DNA from: Candidatus Cloacimonadota bacterium
Lineage (GTDB): Bacteria > Cloacimonadota > Cloacimonadia > Cloacimonadales > JAIOQZ01
Assembly (NCBI GenBank): GCA_021108395.1
Contig: JAIOQZ010000058.1
Location: forward strand, 1 to 64,000
Direction: 5' to 3'
Length of the DNA: 64,000 nucleotides
Shown piece after piece: positions 30,330-40,061 of the stretch. The position numbers and the translations under genes were made by a program. Position 1 is the first letter of the stretch. Every line of letters begins with the position of its first letter. Under the pieces are notes generated by a model, which saw only the letters and a program-made list of their open reading frames with translations, did no database searches and was not told the DNA's origin.

Positions 30330-32057
30330 ATGTTCGACCAGAGTTTGATTGACCAGGTGCGCGAGAACGTCGATATCGTTGACGTTATCCAGAGCTACAT
30401 CCCGCTCAAGAAGGCGGGAAGCGGGTTCAAAGCGCTGTGTCCCTTCCACGAAGAGGACACGCCCTCGTTCAACGTCAGTCGGCAGAAACAGATTTTCAAG
30501 TGCTTCGGCTGCGGCAAGTCTGGCAATGTTTTCACCTTCGTGCAGGAATACGAGAAAATCAGCTTCCCCGAAGCCATGCGCCGTCTGGCGCAACGCGCCG
30601 GAGTGCGCTTGCCGCAGCAGGCCCCGCCTTCTGCCGCCGACCATGCCCGCGACGCCCTGTTTCGCGCCTGCGAGCTGGCCGCCGCGTTTTACCGCAAGCA
30701 ACTGGCAACCATTGGCGAAACAGCGCGAGAATACCTCGAACAGCGCGGCATCGGCGAAAAAACCGTCGAAGCGTTCGACATCGGCTATGCTCCCGACGAC
30801 TTTCAAGCCCTGCACAACTACCTGCGCGAGAAAAGCATCAGCGACAACGATCTGATACGCGCCGGTCTGCTGCGCCGCAACGAGCGCGGCAATGTTTACG
30901 ATTTGCTGCGCCACCGGCTCATCTTTCCCATCCGCAACGGCAATGGCCGCGTGGTGGCGTTTGGCGGGCGGGTGCTCTCGCCCGACCAGCAGGGTGGCAA
31001 ATACATAAACTCGCCCACGAGCGACATCTACACCAAAGGCGAGGAACTGTACGGTCTTTACCAGGCGCGCTACGATATTGGCAAGCGGGAGCACGCGGTG
31101 ATGTGCGAAGGCTACACAGACCTCATCCGCCTGCACGACAGCGGCTTCACGCATGCAGTGGCCAGCCTCGGCACGGCGCTCACAAACCGCCAACTGCACC
31201 TGCTGGGTCGCTATGCAAAGAAGATTGTGCTGCTGTATGACGGCGACCGCGCCGGCCGCACTGCTGCCATGAAGTCCGGCCTCTCCGCCCTCCAGCAGGG
31301 ATTCGATGTGCAGGTGTGCGCCCTGCCTGCCGACCAGGATCCTGACAGCTATCTCGTCGAACAAGGCGCCGAGGCGCTGCAAAAGCTGTTGGACGAGGCG
31401 CCGTCGCTACCCGACTTCGTGAACGCCGACAGCGTAATGGACATGAGCCGCCGCACCAAGGTGGACGTGCTGCGCGACGCCATCCTGCGCATCGACAACG
31501 CCCTGGCGCGAGAGCTGTTTGCCGGCGAAGTGGCGCAGGCCTTTGGGGTATCTGTAACGTCATTGCTCGCAGGCGGTTTGCAGCGACGCAGGAAAAATAA
31601 TGCAGAGCGAGAGCAGTTTTTCCTTGCAAAGAATCACTGGGAACAGGAATGTATCCGATTCATGATGCAACACCCTGAGTTGGTGGAAAATCTTTGTTCC
31701 AAACTGAAAACAGATTACTTTTTCGATGAGATATATCGTGAGCTGTACGAAGTGATTGCCAGACAACCGGAAAGGTTGCAACACGCGTCTTCTCTGCTTT
31801 CGGAGATAGCGAGCGAGGACGTGCGCAACCTGCTGGGCGACTTGCTCATGGACGAGGCACCCGTGCTCACCGAGCCGGAGATGGTCGCCCTGGTAAGGCA
31901 ACGCAAAGCACAGCTCGATTTGCGCCGCATCGAGGAGGCGCTGACCCTGGTTTCCCAGGATTCAGTTGAGTTTACAGAGTTACTTCGCAGGAAAAAGGAA
32001 TTGCAGCAGGAGCTGCACGTTCACGATCGTCGTAAAGTGACAAAAACTTTGTTTTAG
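30330..32057 (+). CDS. dnaG: DNA primase
   Basis: Synthesises RNA primers at the replication fork. The 575 residues carry the CHC2 zinc finger (Cys37, His40, Cys58, Cys61 in LCPFHEEDTPSF and KCFGCGKSGN). The catalytic core has ERGNVYDLLRHRLIFPI and GRVLSPDQQGGKYINSP. A TOPRIM domain follows from about 255 (VMCEGYTDLIRLH, LLYDGDRAGRTA, DQDPDSYLVEQG), then a helicase-binding tail. The ATG at 30330 is preferred over a frame-extending start. Second core member of the rpsU-dnaG-rpoD set. Confidence 0.96.
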   Translation: MFDQSLIDQVRENVDIVDVIQSYIPLKKAGSGFKALCPFHEEDTPSFNVSRQKQIFKCFGCGKSGNVFTFVQEYEKISFPEAMRRLAQRAGVRLPQQAPPSAADHARDALFRACELAAAFYRKQLATIGETAREYLEQRGIGEKTVEAFDIGYAPDDFQALHNYLREKSISDNDLIRAGLLRRNERGNVYDLLRHRLIFPIRNGNGRVVAFGGRVLSPDQQGGKYINSPTSDIYTKGEELYGLYQARYDIGKREHAVMCEGYTDLIRLHDSGFTHAVASLGTALTNRQLHLLGRYAKKIVLLYDGDRAGRTAAMKSGLSALQQGFDVQVCALPADQDPDSYLVEQGAEALQKLLDEAPSLPDFVNADSVMDMSRRTKVDVLRDAILRIDNALARELFAGEVAQAFGVSVTSLLAGGLQRRRKNNAEREQFFLAKNHWEQECIRFMMQHPELVENLCSKLKTDYFFDEIYRELYEVIARQPERLQHASSLLSEIASEDVRNLLGDLLMDEAPVLTEPEMVALVRQRKAQLDLRRIEEALTLVSQDSVEFTELLRRKKELQQELHVHDRRKVTKTLF

Positions 32058-32111
32058 AAACCATCGTCGAGATTTACGTTATATGCATATGGACCACCGA
32101 CAGGAGAATGC

Positions 32112-33857
<1,746 letters not shown>

Positions 33858-33873
33858 ATATACGCGGTAGTGG

Positions 33874-33949
33874 GCCTATAGCTCAGTTGGTAGAGCCTCC
33901 GGCTCATAACCGGACGGTCAGAGGTTCGACTCCTCTTGGGCCCACCAGA
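33874..33949 (+). tRNA. tRNA with CAU anticodon (Met elongator, possibly Ile2)
   Basis: A complete cloverleaf of 76 nt: acceptor GGGCCTA/TGGGCCC with one G-U pair, D arm GCTC/GAGC, anticodon stem TCCGG/CCGGA with loop CTCATAA, T arm AGAGG-TTCGACT-CCTCT, and encoded CCA. The CAU anticodon means elongator Met or, if modified by TilS to lysidine, Ile for AUA. The acceptor sequence alone does not decide. It is not an initiator type, since the three G-C pairs typical of the initiator anticodon stem are absent. Confidence 0.95.
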
Positions 33950-33978
33950 TTTTTATCGCGCCCCGCCCGGTAAAAACA

Positions 33979-34052
33979 GGGGCTTCGCCCCCATCCCCAC
34001 TCACTTTTTGCAATAAGTGAGATCAAAAACTCTTGGTGGATGCTGCGCATCC
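33979..34052 (+). repeat. Modular hairpin repeat (locus 4a): D-C-A half element
   Basis: D GGGGC-TTC-GCCCC (33979-33991), C with arms CTCACTT/AAGTGAG (34000-34021), linker ATCAAAAACTCTTGGT, and A GGATGC-TGC-GCATCC (34038-34052). It is a single half element between the tRNA and the gene at 34074; a fuller element lies on the other side of that gene. Confidence 0.78.
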
Positions 34053-34073
34053 TTAAAATCTGTCAGAGGATCG

Positions 34074-34607
34074 ATGCTATATCACTGGCTTGCTCTCGCT
34101 CTGCTTCTTAGCTTCGGTACTGCCGTCGTCGCTGATACTCCCGACACTACCGGCACCAGCGAGCCAGAATTTCTTGCTGCTCACTGGAGTCTGGGTTTTG
34201 CGGGCGGATACCCCTTTTATTTCACAACTGGGCCTGTACTAATGAACAATGGCATCATGCAGGTGGACTTAAAAGCTATGTTCGCTCCGTTGATATTTAG
34301 AAGACCGAGTAACTCACTATTTGGTCTTTCCTCATCGTTAATTTACTTCCCCGGCAAGCGTGGCTCTGGTTTTTTCAATGGAGTTGTAGTTAACTACATT
34401 TTCTTCGTGAACGGTGATGCGTATTATCGCCAGAGGGATTTAGAGACCGACTATGGAATAGATACTTATCCAAGCTTGGCTTGGTGGGAAATTGCCTATA
34501 AAATCGGCCGGGCTTTTCCCAGGAATGACGAAAACCTGCGCATTAGTCTATCACTGGGGTATCTGGAGTTCCTGAGATGCCAGATCGGCTTCGATGTGAT
34601 TTGGTAG
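34074..34607 (+). CDS. Small secreted protein of unknown function between repeats
   Basis: Start ATG 34074 with AGAGGA upstream; the 177-residue product opens with a signal peptide (MLYHWLALALLLSFGTAVVA). The mature part alternates glycine/aromatic stretches (HWSLGFAGGYPFYF, LIYFPGKRGSGFFNGVVVNYIFF) and ends in FDVIW with a terminal aromatic residue, as in outer-membrane beta-barrels. I do not recognise the family. More AT-rich than neighbours and bounded on both sides by modular repeats, so it may have arrived as an accessory gene. Confidence 0.7.
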   Translation: MLYHWLALALLLSFGTAVVADTPDTTGTSEPEFLAAHWSLGFAGGYPFYFTTGPVLMNNGIMQVDLKAMFAPLIFRRPSNSLFGLSSSLIYFPGKRGSGFFNGVVVNYIFFVNGDAYYRQRDLETDYGIDTYPSLAWWEIAYKIGRAFPRNDENLRISLSLGYLEFLRCQIGFDVIW

Positions 34608-34621
34608 CCCCTGAAATCCCA

Positions 34622-34898
34622 CTCGCCTTTTGCAAAAGGCGAGACCGAAAACTTCTAACGGAAACTTCGTTTCCTATTTCTTACACCCCCCTGTCAAGGG
34701 GGGACGCTGAGCGTAACGAAGCAGGGGGGTATTGTCTTATCTTTTCTTGAATCATCTGATTTTCATACCCCCCTGACCCGAATACGGGTCTTCCCCCCTT
34801 GACAGGGGGGTGAGTGACACGGATGCGTTAGCATCCAATAAAAGTTTTTGATCCAAACTTTTTGCAAAAAGTTTGGCGGGGTTCAGGGGCAGCGCCCC
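34622..34898. repeat. Modular hairpin repeat (locus 4b) with an element nested in its spacer
   Basis: Order: C with arms CTCGCCTTTT/AAAAGGCGAG (34622-34643); A GGAAAC-TTC-GTTTCC (34660-34674); spacer containing the C/G-rich inverted-repeat element; A GGATGC-GTTA-GCATCC (34821-34836); C with arms CCAAACTTTTT/AAAAAGTTTGG (34853-34876); D GGGGC-AGC-GCCCC (34886-34898). The spacer at the other two-sided loci is 44-45 bp; here it is 146 bp because of the insert. Confidence 0.8.
34682..34813 (-). repeat. C/G-rich inverted-repeat element, copy 2
   Basis: Reverse-complement layout of 8115-8251: ACACCCCCCTGTC, inner ACGCTGAGCGTAACGAA, CAGGGGGGTAT, a 36-bp spacer of unrelated sequence, ATACCCCCCTG, hairpin ACCCGAATACGGGT, then GACAGGGGGGTG. 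The spacers of the two copies are not alike while the arms are. Confidence 0.75.
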
Positions 34899-34905
34899 CT
34901 GCTCT

Positions 34906-35829
34906 TCACATCATCCCCGGCGGCTGCGCGCCACGGCGTTGTCGCCACCCGCGCCGCATCAGTGGCGCCTGCGACACCGCTATTCCACCGCCTACCAACA
35001 ATATGCCTACCACCGTGCCCGGCCCTATGCCCGTGCCCAGCCGAAAGTGCGAATAGATCGTCGCCGCTACGGGGATGAGAAACGTGAACAGGTTGGTGTT
35101 GTTGATGCCCAGGTTGCGGATGGTGGCGGCCAGGCACACATAGGCCAGTCCCGACACCAGCACCGTCAGCTTGAGTATGGCCAGTATGGCGCCCGCGTGC
35201 GGCGGAGTGGCAAGCATGGGCTTCAGCTCGAAAATGAGGAACAGCGGCAGGAAGTACAGCACTGCGAGCTGGCATATCGTCTTGACGATGAACAGGGGTG
35301 AATAGCGCCCGGCAAGCGTCTTGACGAGAAGGCTGTAGCCCACCACCGCTAACACGGCGATGAACAGCAGGCCCACGCCGGTCAACGAGCCGCCGCCGAT
35401 GCCCTCGTCCCACACCGTGGCCAGTATGCCGACAAAGCTGACTACCAGTCCCAGCACCCCCCAGCGCGTGATGCGCTCCTTGACGAACAGCCATGCGAAT
35501 GCCGGTGTGACCAGAGGTATGGTGCAGATGACGACCGAGCCGAGCGTGGGCGACACGAGGTTCATGCCGTGGCTCTCGCCGAGGAAGAGCATGAAGGGAT
35601 CGAAGAACGCCAGCAGCGCGAACCACTTGCGATCGCCGGGGAGGATGCGCTGGTTCTGCCCGCGCAGCCGCGCCAGCACGTCCAGCAGCACGCCGACCAG
35701 CACCAGCCGCACGAACACGACCGCCAGCGGACGGTAGGCGACGAACGCTTCCTTCACCCAGACAAAGCTGAGACCGAAAATGAGCATGCCCAGCACGGCG
35801 ATGCCATACTGCACCAGGTGTTTTTTCAC
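34906..35829 (-). CDS. EamA/DMT superfamily transporter
   Basis: The 307-residue protein has ten predicted membrane helices in two EamA repeats, the first opening MKKHLVQYGIAVLGMLIFGLSFVWVKEAF and including the helix-4 motif GVLGLVVSFVGILATV. The family exports or imports small metabolites such as amino acids or nucleotides; the substrate cannot be read here. The product ends in a basic tail (RRGWRQRRGAQPPGMM). The gene stands alone, with repeat locus 4b at its 3' end. Confidence 0.9.
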   Translation of the reverse strand: MKKHLVQYGIAVLGMLIFGLSFVWVKEAFVAYRPLAVVFVRLVLVGVLLDVLARLRGQNQRILPGDRKWFALLAFFDPFMLFLGESHGMNLVSPTLGSVVICTIPLVTPAFAWLFVKERITRWGVLGLVVSFVGILATVWDEGIGGGSLTGVGLLFIAVLAVVGYSLLVKTLAGRYSPLFIVKTICQLAVLYFLPLFLIFELKPMLATPPHAGAILAILKLTVLVSGLAYVCLAATIRNLGINNTNLFTFLIPVAATIYSHFRLGTGIGPGTVVGILLVGGGIAVSQAPLMRRGWRQRRGAQPPGMM

Positions 35830-36065
35830 GCGATACTCCCCCGATTCATATTGCTGCCGACTTTGCGAGGGATGCTGTGGCTGTCGAGGAAAAACGTCTG
35901 CCGCACAGTAACGCCGTTTGACACTGCCACCCGTTTCGCCCCCATCTTATATTTTATTTGACAATCATTTGTCTGGAATGGTAAATGTCGAATATATTAT
36001 ATATATAGCTGATACTTGATTCGCCGCAGACAAACACCTTACTTGAATCAATCGGAGGCGAGCCC

Positions 36066-36482
36066 ATGAAGCCGCATGCAGTTAAGAAGCAAGTTGTGCT
36101 TTGCCAAGTGATTACGTTCATCCTGTTCATCGGCTTGCTGTGGGCAATTGAGGTGTTCGATTGGGCAAACTTGTTATTCGGCGCGCCGGCTACGCCGATC
36201 AATGTTGTCGAGAGTATCGTCGAGACGGTTGTCTGTATAATCGTCGGCGCAGTCTGTATCGGTATCACTGTGCGCTTGCAGCGAAGACTGAGCCACCTCG
36301 AAGAATTCCTCATCATCTGCAGCAACTGCAAACGGGTTAACGTGAACGACCGCTGGATATTAATCGAAGAATTCATGCACTCCCACACCGACACGGAGCT
36401 ATCGCACGGACTGTGCGATGAGTGCGTCAAGAAGCTCTATCCAGGCTTAGCCGACAAAGTGCTCAAATCCAGAAAAGCCTGA
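36066..36482 (+). CDS. Two-helix membrane protein with a C-x2-C ... C-x2-C motif
   Basis: The 138 residues show two membrane helices (about 15-35 and 50-75) and a short coiled coil. The tail is CSNCKRVNVNDRW ... HSHTDTELSHGLCDECVKKLYP. This C-x2-C-K ... S-H-x-x-C-x2-C tail occurs at the end of many bacterial PAS or response-regulator proteins, where it looks like a small metal-binding knot; here it is on a bare membrane anchor. Function unknown. GGAGGCGAGCCC precedes the start. Confidence 0.78.
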   Translation: MKPHAVKKQVVLCQVITFILFIGLLWAIEVFDWANLLFGAPATPINVVESIVETVVCIIVGAVCIGITVRLQRRLSHLEEFLIICSNCKRVNVNDRWILIEEFMHSHTDTELSHGLCDECVKKLYPGLADKVLKSRKA

Positions 36483-36555
36483 AAGAAAGCGGCATCCCCG
36501 CCACTCTCGGCTCCCCCCCCCCACTTGATTACCGCCGAAAACGACCTCGCGCCTC

Positions 36556-37809
36556 TCAACCTTCGACCTTGTACCCAGCGTCGTGAACCGCCTTGCGGAT
36601 GGCGGCGGCGTCGAAGTCGCCGCTGATGTCGGCGCTCTTGCCGGCCAGGTCAACCTCTACCCTCACCACGCCCTGTACAGCTTGCAGTGAACTGGTGACG
36701 TGCGCCGCGCAATGATTGCAGGTCATGCCCGCGATGCGGAATGTCTTGTGCATCGCGTCCTCCGTATGTTCGTGGTCATGGTCGTGGGAATGGCCGTGGC
36801 GAACCCGTCGCCACAATGACGCCGCCAGTAACAGCGAGAACAGCGCCATGAGCGCCCACTCGTACCAGGGCCGCTGGCCGTGTTCGTGCATCATGTTCAT
36901 CAGTTGCGGTGCGCCCACCAGCGAAAAAATGTAGTTGAGCAGAAAGCCGCCGGCCAGCGCCCCCACGACGATGACCGCCAGATAGACCGTGATGACCTTG
37001 CGTCCCATCGCACGGCCAATGACGCTGATGGTGGCGGCGTTGGTCGCGGGACCCACCACCAGAAACACGAACGCCGCGCCGGGCGAGATGCCCTTGAGGA
37101 TGAGGGTCACGGCGATGGGGATGGACGCCGTGGCGCACACATACAGCGGCACTCCCACCGCTATCATCATCAACATACCGAGGAAGCCGCGCCCGCCGTA
37201 TTCGAGAAAGAAGTCGTCGGGGACAGCCCAGCCGATGACGCCCGCAAGAATGACGCCGACAATGAGTTGCAGAGCGATGTCGTCGAGAAAGGTGACGAAG
37301 GCGTATCGCGTGCCGTTTTTCAGCTTCGCCCAGGCGCTATCGCGGGCTGGCTTGCACACCTCGCAGCCGGGGCAGTCTTCTGGGTGGTCAGCAATGCCGC
37401 CGGCGCTGTCCCTGCCAGATAGATTTATGGCGATGCCACCCGCAATGCCCATCACCAGGGCCGCCAGCGGACGGAAGATAGCGAACACCGGGCCCATCAT
37501 GGCGAACGTGGGAATAATGCTGTCTATGCCAGTCTGCGGGGTGCTGATGAGAAATGACATCGTGGCCCCGCGCGATGTGCCGCTCTTGCGCAGGTGCAGC
37601 GCTGTGGGAATCACCCCGCAACTGCACAGCGGCATGGGCACGCCCAGCAGCGCCGCCTTCAGCGCCGACCAGAAGTTATTTTTGCCCAGATGGCGCACAA
37701 TCATGTCCTTGCGAAAGAAAATGTGCAGCAGCCCGGCAAAGAACAGTCCGATGAACAGGTAGGGAGCGATGTCGAGATATGTCACCCAAATGCTGTTCAG
37801 TAACGCCAT
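36556..37809 (-). CDS. Heavy-metal efflux permease with C-terminal HMA domain (SO_0444 type)
   Basis: Start at the second ATG of ATGACTATG (37809), seven bases after GGAGG. The 417 residues hold an ArsP/DUF318-type permease of about eight helices with VPMPLCSCGVIPTALHLRKSG and LISTPQTGIDS, and a Cys-rich loop (CPGCEVC). A histidine-rich stretch (HGHSHDHDHEH) and a C-terminal HMA domain with GMTCNHCAAHV follow. This matches copper/zinc efflux permeases. The palindrome 30 bp upstream may bind a metal sensor. No adjacent sensor gene is seen. Confidence 0.88.
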   Translation of the reverse strand: MALLNSIWVTYLDIAPYLFIGLFFAGLLHIFFRKDMIVRHLGKNNFWSALKAALLGVPMPLCSCGVIPTALHLRKSGTSRGATMSFLISTPQTGIDSIIPTFAMMGPVFAIFRPLAALVMGIAGGIAINLSGRDSAGGIADHPEDCPGCEVCKPARDSAWAKLKNGTRYAFVTFLDDIALQLIVGVILAGVIGWAVPDDFFLEYGGRGFLGMLMMIAVGVPLYVCATASIPIAVTLILKGISPGAAFVFLVVGPATNAATISVIGRAMGRKVITVYLAVIVVGALAGGFLLNYIFSLVGAPQLMNMMHEHGQRPWYEWALMALFSLLLAASLWRRVRHGHSHDHDHEHTEDAMHKTFRIAGMTCNHCAAHVTSSLQAVQGVVRVEVDLAGKSADISGDFDAAAIRKAVHDAGYKVEG

Positions 37810-37838
37810 AGTCATTCCTCCATTTCTCACGCGACAAC

Positions 37839-37852
37839 TAATACAATTATTA
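37839..37852 (-). promoter_or_regulatory. Palindrome before the metal-efflux gene
   Basis: TAATA-CAAT-TATTA, perfect 5-bp arms, sits between a minus-strand TTGACA (37863-37858) and the gene start, where a -10 box should be. Its position suits a metal-responsive repressor. The -10 itself is unclear. Confidence 0.35.
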
Positions 37853-38134
37853 CACTCTGTCAAAGAAAATATAGCGAAATGAGTGATAAAACCAAACGAA
37901 CCTGCATGGCTATCACATTTTCCGGCAACAGCTTGAGTTTTCTTCACATATATGGTGCGCTTAAGCGCTTGCACAGCTTCTATTTCTGAAATCCCATCGC
38001 GCCTTCCGGCAATTCAATTATTGCAACACGCGCAGCAGGCTAACTATTGCACGGGCTGGAATGCATATTGCACGGCAAACAAACAGGCTGCCCGCCATTT
38101 CGCAGTGAATCCAGAAATCGGCGGCAGAAGTTTG

Positions 38135-38162
38135 TTGACGAAACGAGACAGGGACGTATAGT
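38135..38162 (+). promoter_or_regulatory. Promoter of the secreted gene at 38204
   Basis: TTGACG (38135-38140), 16 bp, TATAGT (38157-38162); 41 bp to the start codon. Confidence 0.6.
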
Positions 38163-38203
38163 GTGGTAAAATAGTGTTGCATGAGATTAATCAAGGGGGA
38201 CCA

Positions 38204-39751
38204 ATGCGCAGACTGATTCTGCTGACCATACTCTGTTGCCTTGCCGGGTTGCTGTTCGCCGCCCACGACTTCACCATCAACGGTGTGGATGAGGTTTGGG
38301 TGTCGCTGGGCGATACGCTGCACCTGGAATTCACCTTCGAGGCTGTGGGCAACGCCGCCGACATCGCCATCTCCCTCAGCGCTATCGGCATCGAAATTCC
38401 CATATACGCCACCGACAACGCACCACTGATGGACGGCCTCCCCCCCGACGAAACCCCGTCGGACGGCGTCTTTTCGATGCATCTGCCCAACAACTTCAGC
38501 CTGCCCGAAGCCGCCGTGCTCGAAATCACCGTCACCGATGACGGCGTTTCGGATACAGCCATCCTCCACTTCGAGCAGCTCGACTCGACCTACTACCTCT
38601 ATGGCAACGTGCTGCAGGAAGGCATGTGGATCGACCTGCCGGTGCCCGGGGCGCTGGTCTATACATTCTACAACGCCAGTCTCGAGGAGATTCAGGAGAT
38701 GCTCGAGAACTTCGAGCTCGAGGCGTTCCTGGCATGGCTGGCGCAGGATCACTATCTGCTCTCCGAATTGACCGGCTTTCTGGGCGGCTACGAACTCTAC
38801 GTTCCCGACACCATTCCCGATGTCACCTGTACGGTGGGTGTGCTCAGCGCGCTCGACCTTGCCGGCACGTTCGTCGCGCCGGACGCACAGTCGGTGACTG
38901 TGAGCGGCGCCACCGAGGTCGATTTCCTCTATCTCCAGCCCGATGGATACCTCGAAGGCGAGGTGAGCAACGACGCCGGCGACCCCCTGCCCGGCACAGT
39001 CCTCACCCTCACCCAGCCGGACAACCTCAACTTTTTCCGCATCATCACCGCCGACTCGCTGGCAGCGTTCAGCGTCCCGCTGGTGAACGGCGATTACTCG
39101 CTCTCGGCTATTACGCTCAACTACCTGCCCTGGCAGCAAGACATTGCGATAGCCGGCAGCGACGTCTGGGTTGACGTTATCCTCGAAGTTGATTCGCCTG
39201 CCTGGGTGCACCTCGAAACCACTGTCCATTTCGATAACGGCGATCCCGTGCAGGGCGCCCTGCTCGAACTGACCTGGTTGCAGTATCCCGCGATTGTTTT
39301 TTCAGATGTCTCAGACGATGATGGCCTGCTTGATCTCGACGTGCCCGTAGGTGACTTCGATCTGGCGCTCAGTCTCAATGACGTCGTTGTCTATACCGCA
39401 ACCATCAGCGTGACGCAGAGTACCCAGCTCGACCCGATAGTCATCCCCTGGACGGACACGGACGAGGACGCCGTGGCTCTGCGCGGCTCACGCCTCTACC
39501 CCAACCCGTTCAACCCGCAGACCACGCTCAGCTTCGACCTGGCCACACCGGCTCATGTGTCGGTTGTGGTATATGACGTTCGAGGCCGCCGCGTACGCCA
39601 ACTGTCCGACGACAACCTGCCGGCAGGCGCGCATAGCCTGCTGTGGAACGGCCTGGACGAACAGGGTAACGCGGTCGGCAGTGGCGTGTATCTGTTGCGG
39701 CTGCAAAGCGGGGACAGCACCAGCGTATTCAAAGCGGCGCTGCTGAAGTAG
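38204..39751 (+). CDS. Secreted repeat protein with T9SS-like C-terminal domain
   Basis: Start ATG 38204 after AAGGGGG; signal peptide MRRLILLTILCCLAGLLFA. The 515 residues contain an N-terminal beta-sandwich. Several carboxypeptidase-regulatory-like beta domains follow (DGYLEGEVSNDAGDPLPGTVLTL; WVHLETTVHFDNGDPVQGALLEL), and a FlgD-Ig-type sorting domain ends the protein (RLYPNPFNPQTTLSF, DVRGRRVRQL, ending KAALLK). No catalytic domain is visible. Likely exported and attached to the surface. Repeat locus 5 lies directly after it. Confidence 0.82.
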   Translation: MRRLILLTILCCLAGLLFAAHDFTINGVDEVWVSLGDTLHLEFTFEAVGNAADIAISLSAIGIEIPIYATDNAPLMDGLPPDETPSDGVFSMHLPNNFSLPEAAVLEITVTDDGVSDTAILHFEQLDSTYYLYGNVLQEGMWIDLPVPGALVYTFYNASLEEIQEMLENFELEAFLAWLAQDHYLLSELTGFLGGYELYVPDTIPDVTCTVGVLSALDLAGTFVAPDAQSVTVSGATEVDFLYLQPDGYLEGEVSNDAGDPLPGTVLTLTQPDNLNFFRIITADSLAAFSVPLVNGDYSLSAITLNYLPWQQDIAIAGSDVWVDVILEVDSPAWVHLETTVHFDNGDPVQGALLELTWLQYPAIVFSDVSDDDGLLDLDVPVGDFDLALSLNDVVVYTATISVTQSTQLDPIVIPWTDTDEDAVALRGSRLYPNPFNPQTTLSFDLATPAHVSVVVYDVRGRRVRQLSDDNLPAGAHSLLWNGLDEQGNAVGSGVYLLRLQSGDSTSVFKAALLK

Positions 39752-39781
39752 TTTCGTATTTCGCGTAGCGAAAAACGAAAC

Positions 39782-39826
39782 CATCGAACGAAAGGGTATG
39801 TAACGTAGCGAATACCCGAAAGTGGA
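39782..39826 (+). repeat. F repeat, copy 2 (45 bp)
   Basis: Differs from the inverted copy at 4314-4358 at three positions. GGGTAT and ATACCC arms could pair around GTAACGTAGCGA. It lies just after the secreted gene and just before repeat locus 5. Confidence 0.75.
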
Positions 39827-39830
39827 AGAT

Positions 39831-40058
39831 GGGGCGCTGCCCCTTTTTAAGGCTCACTCCGCTTCTCTACGCGACTACCCCCGCTCGCTTTTTGTAAAAA
39901 GCGAGACCAAAAACTTCTAACGGATACTGCGTATCCTGTGTACAAGATAGTTTATATGTAGTAGTTCCTTTTATGATACAAGGATGCGTAGCATCCGCTA
40001 AGAGTTTTTGATTCCACTTTTTGCAAAAAGTGGATGGGGTTCAGGGGCAAAGCCCCTG
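39831..40058 (+). repeat. Modular hairpin repeat (locus 5): complete D-C-A-spacer-A-C-D element
   Basis: The most complete copy. D GGGGCGCTGCCCC (39831-39843); C with arms CTCGCTTTTT/AAAAAGCGAG (39884-39905); A GGATAC-TGC-GTATCC (39922-39936); 45-bp spacer with TGTACAAGAT; A GGATGC-GTA-GCATCC (39982-39996); C with arms CCACTTTTT/AAAAAGTGG (40014-40033); D CAGGGGC-AAA-GCCCCTG (40042-40058). With the F repeat it fills the 310-bp gap between two convergent genes for exported proteins. Confidence 0.85.
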
Positions 40059-40061
40059 TCT

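Larger units (their letters stand above)
37810..38203. other. Intergenic region, 394 bp
   Basis: Divergent region between the metal-efflux permease and the secreted gene at 38204. Besides the palindrome at 37839-37852 and the promoter at 38135-38162 I see no gene, no module of the hairpin repeats and no convincing terminator. Confidence 0.6.

Noticed and set aside
33874-33949. tRNA as initiator tRNA-fMet
   Set aside because: The anticodon stem is TCCGG/CCGGA without the three G-C pairs next to the loop, and the first acceptor pair is a normal G-C.
34848-35056. Short ORFs reading MQKVWRG- or MIQTFCKK-like in the repeats (also near 22 and 40 kb)
   Set aside because: They are translations of the C and D hairpin modules; the same letters recur only because the repeat recurs. 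Also the reason the longer rseP start was rejected.
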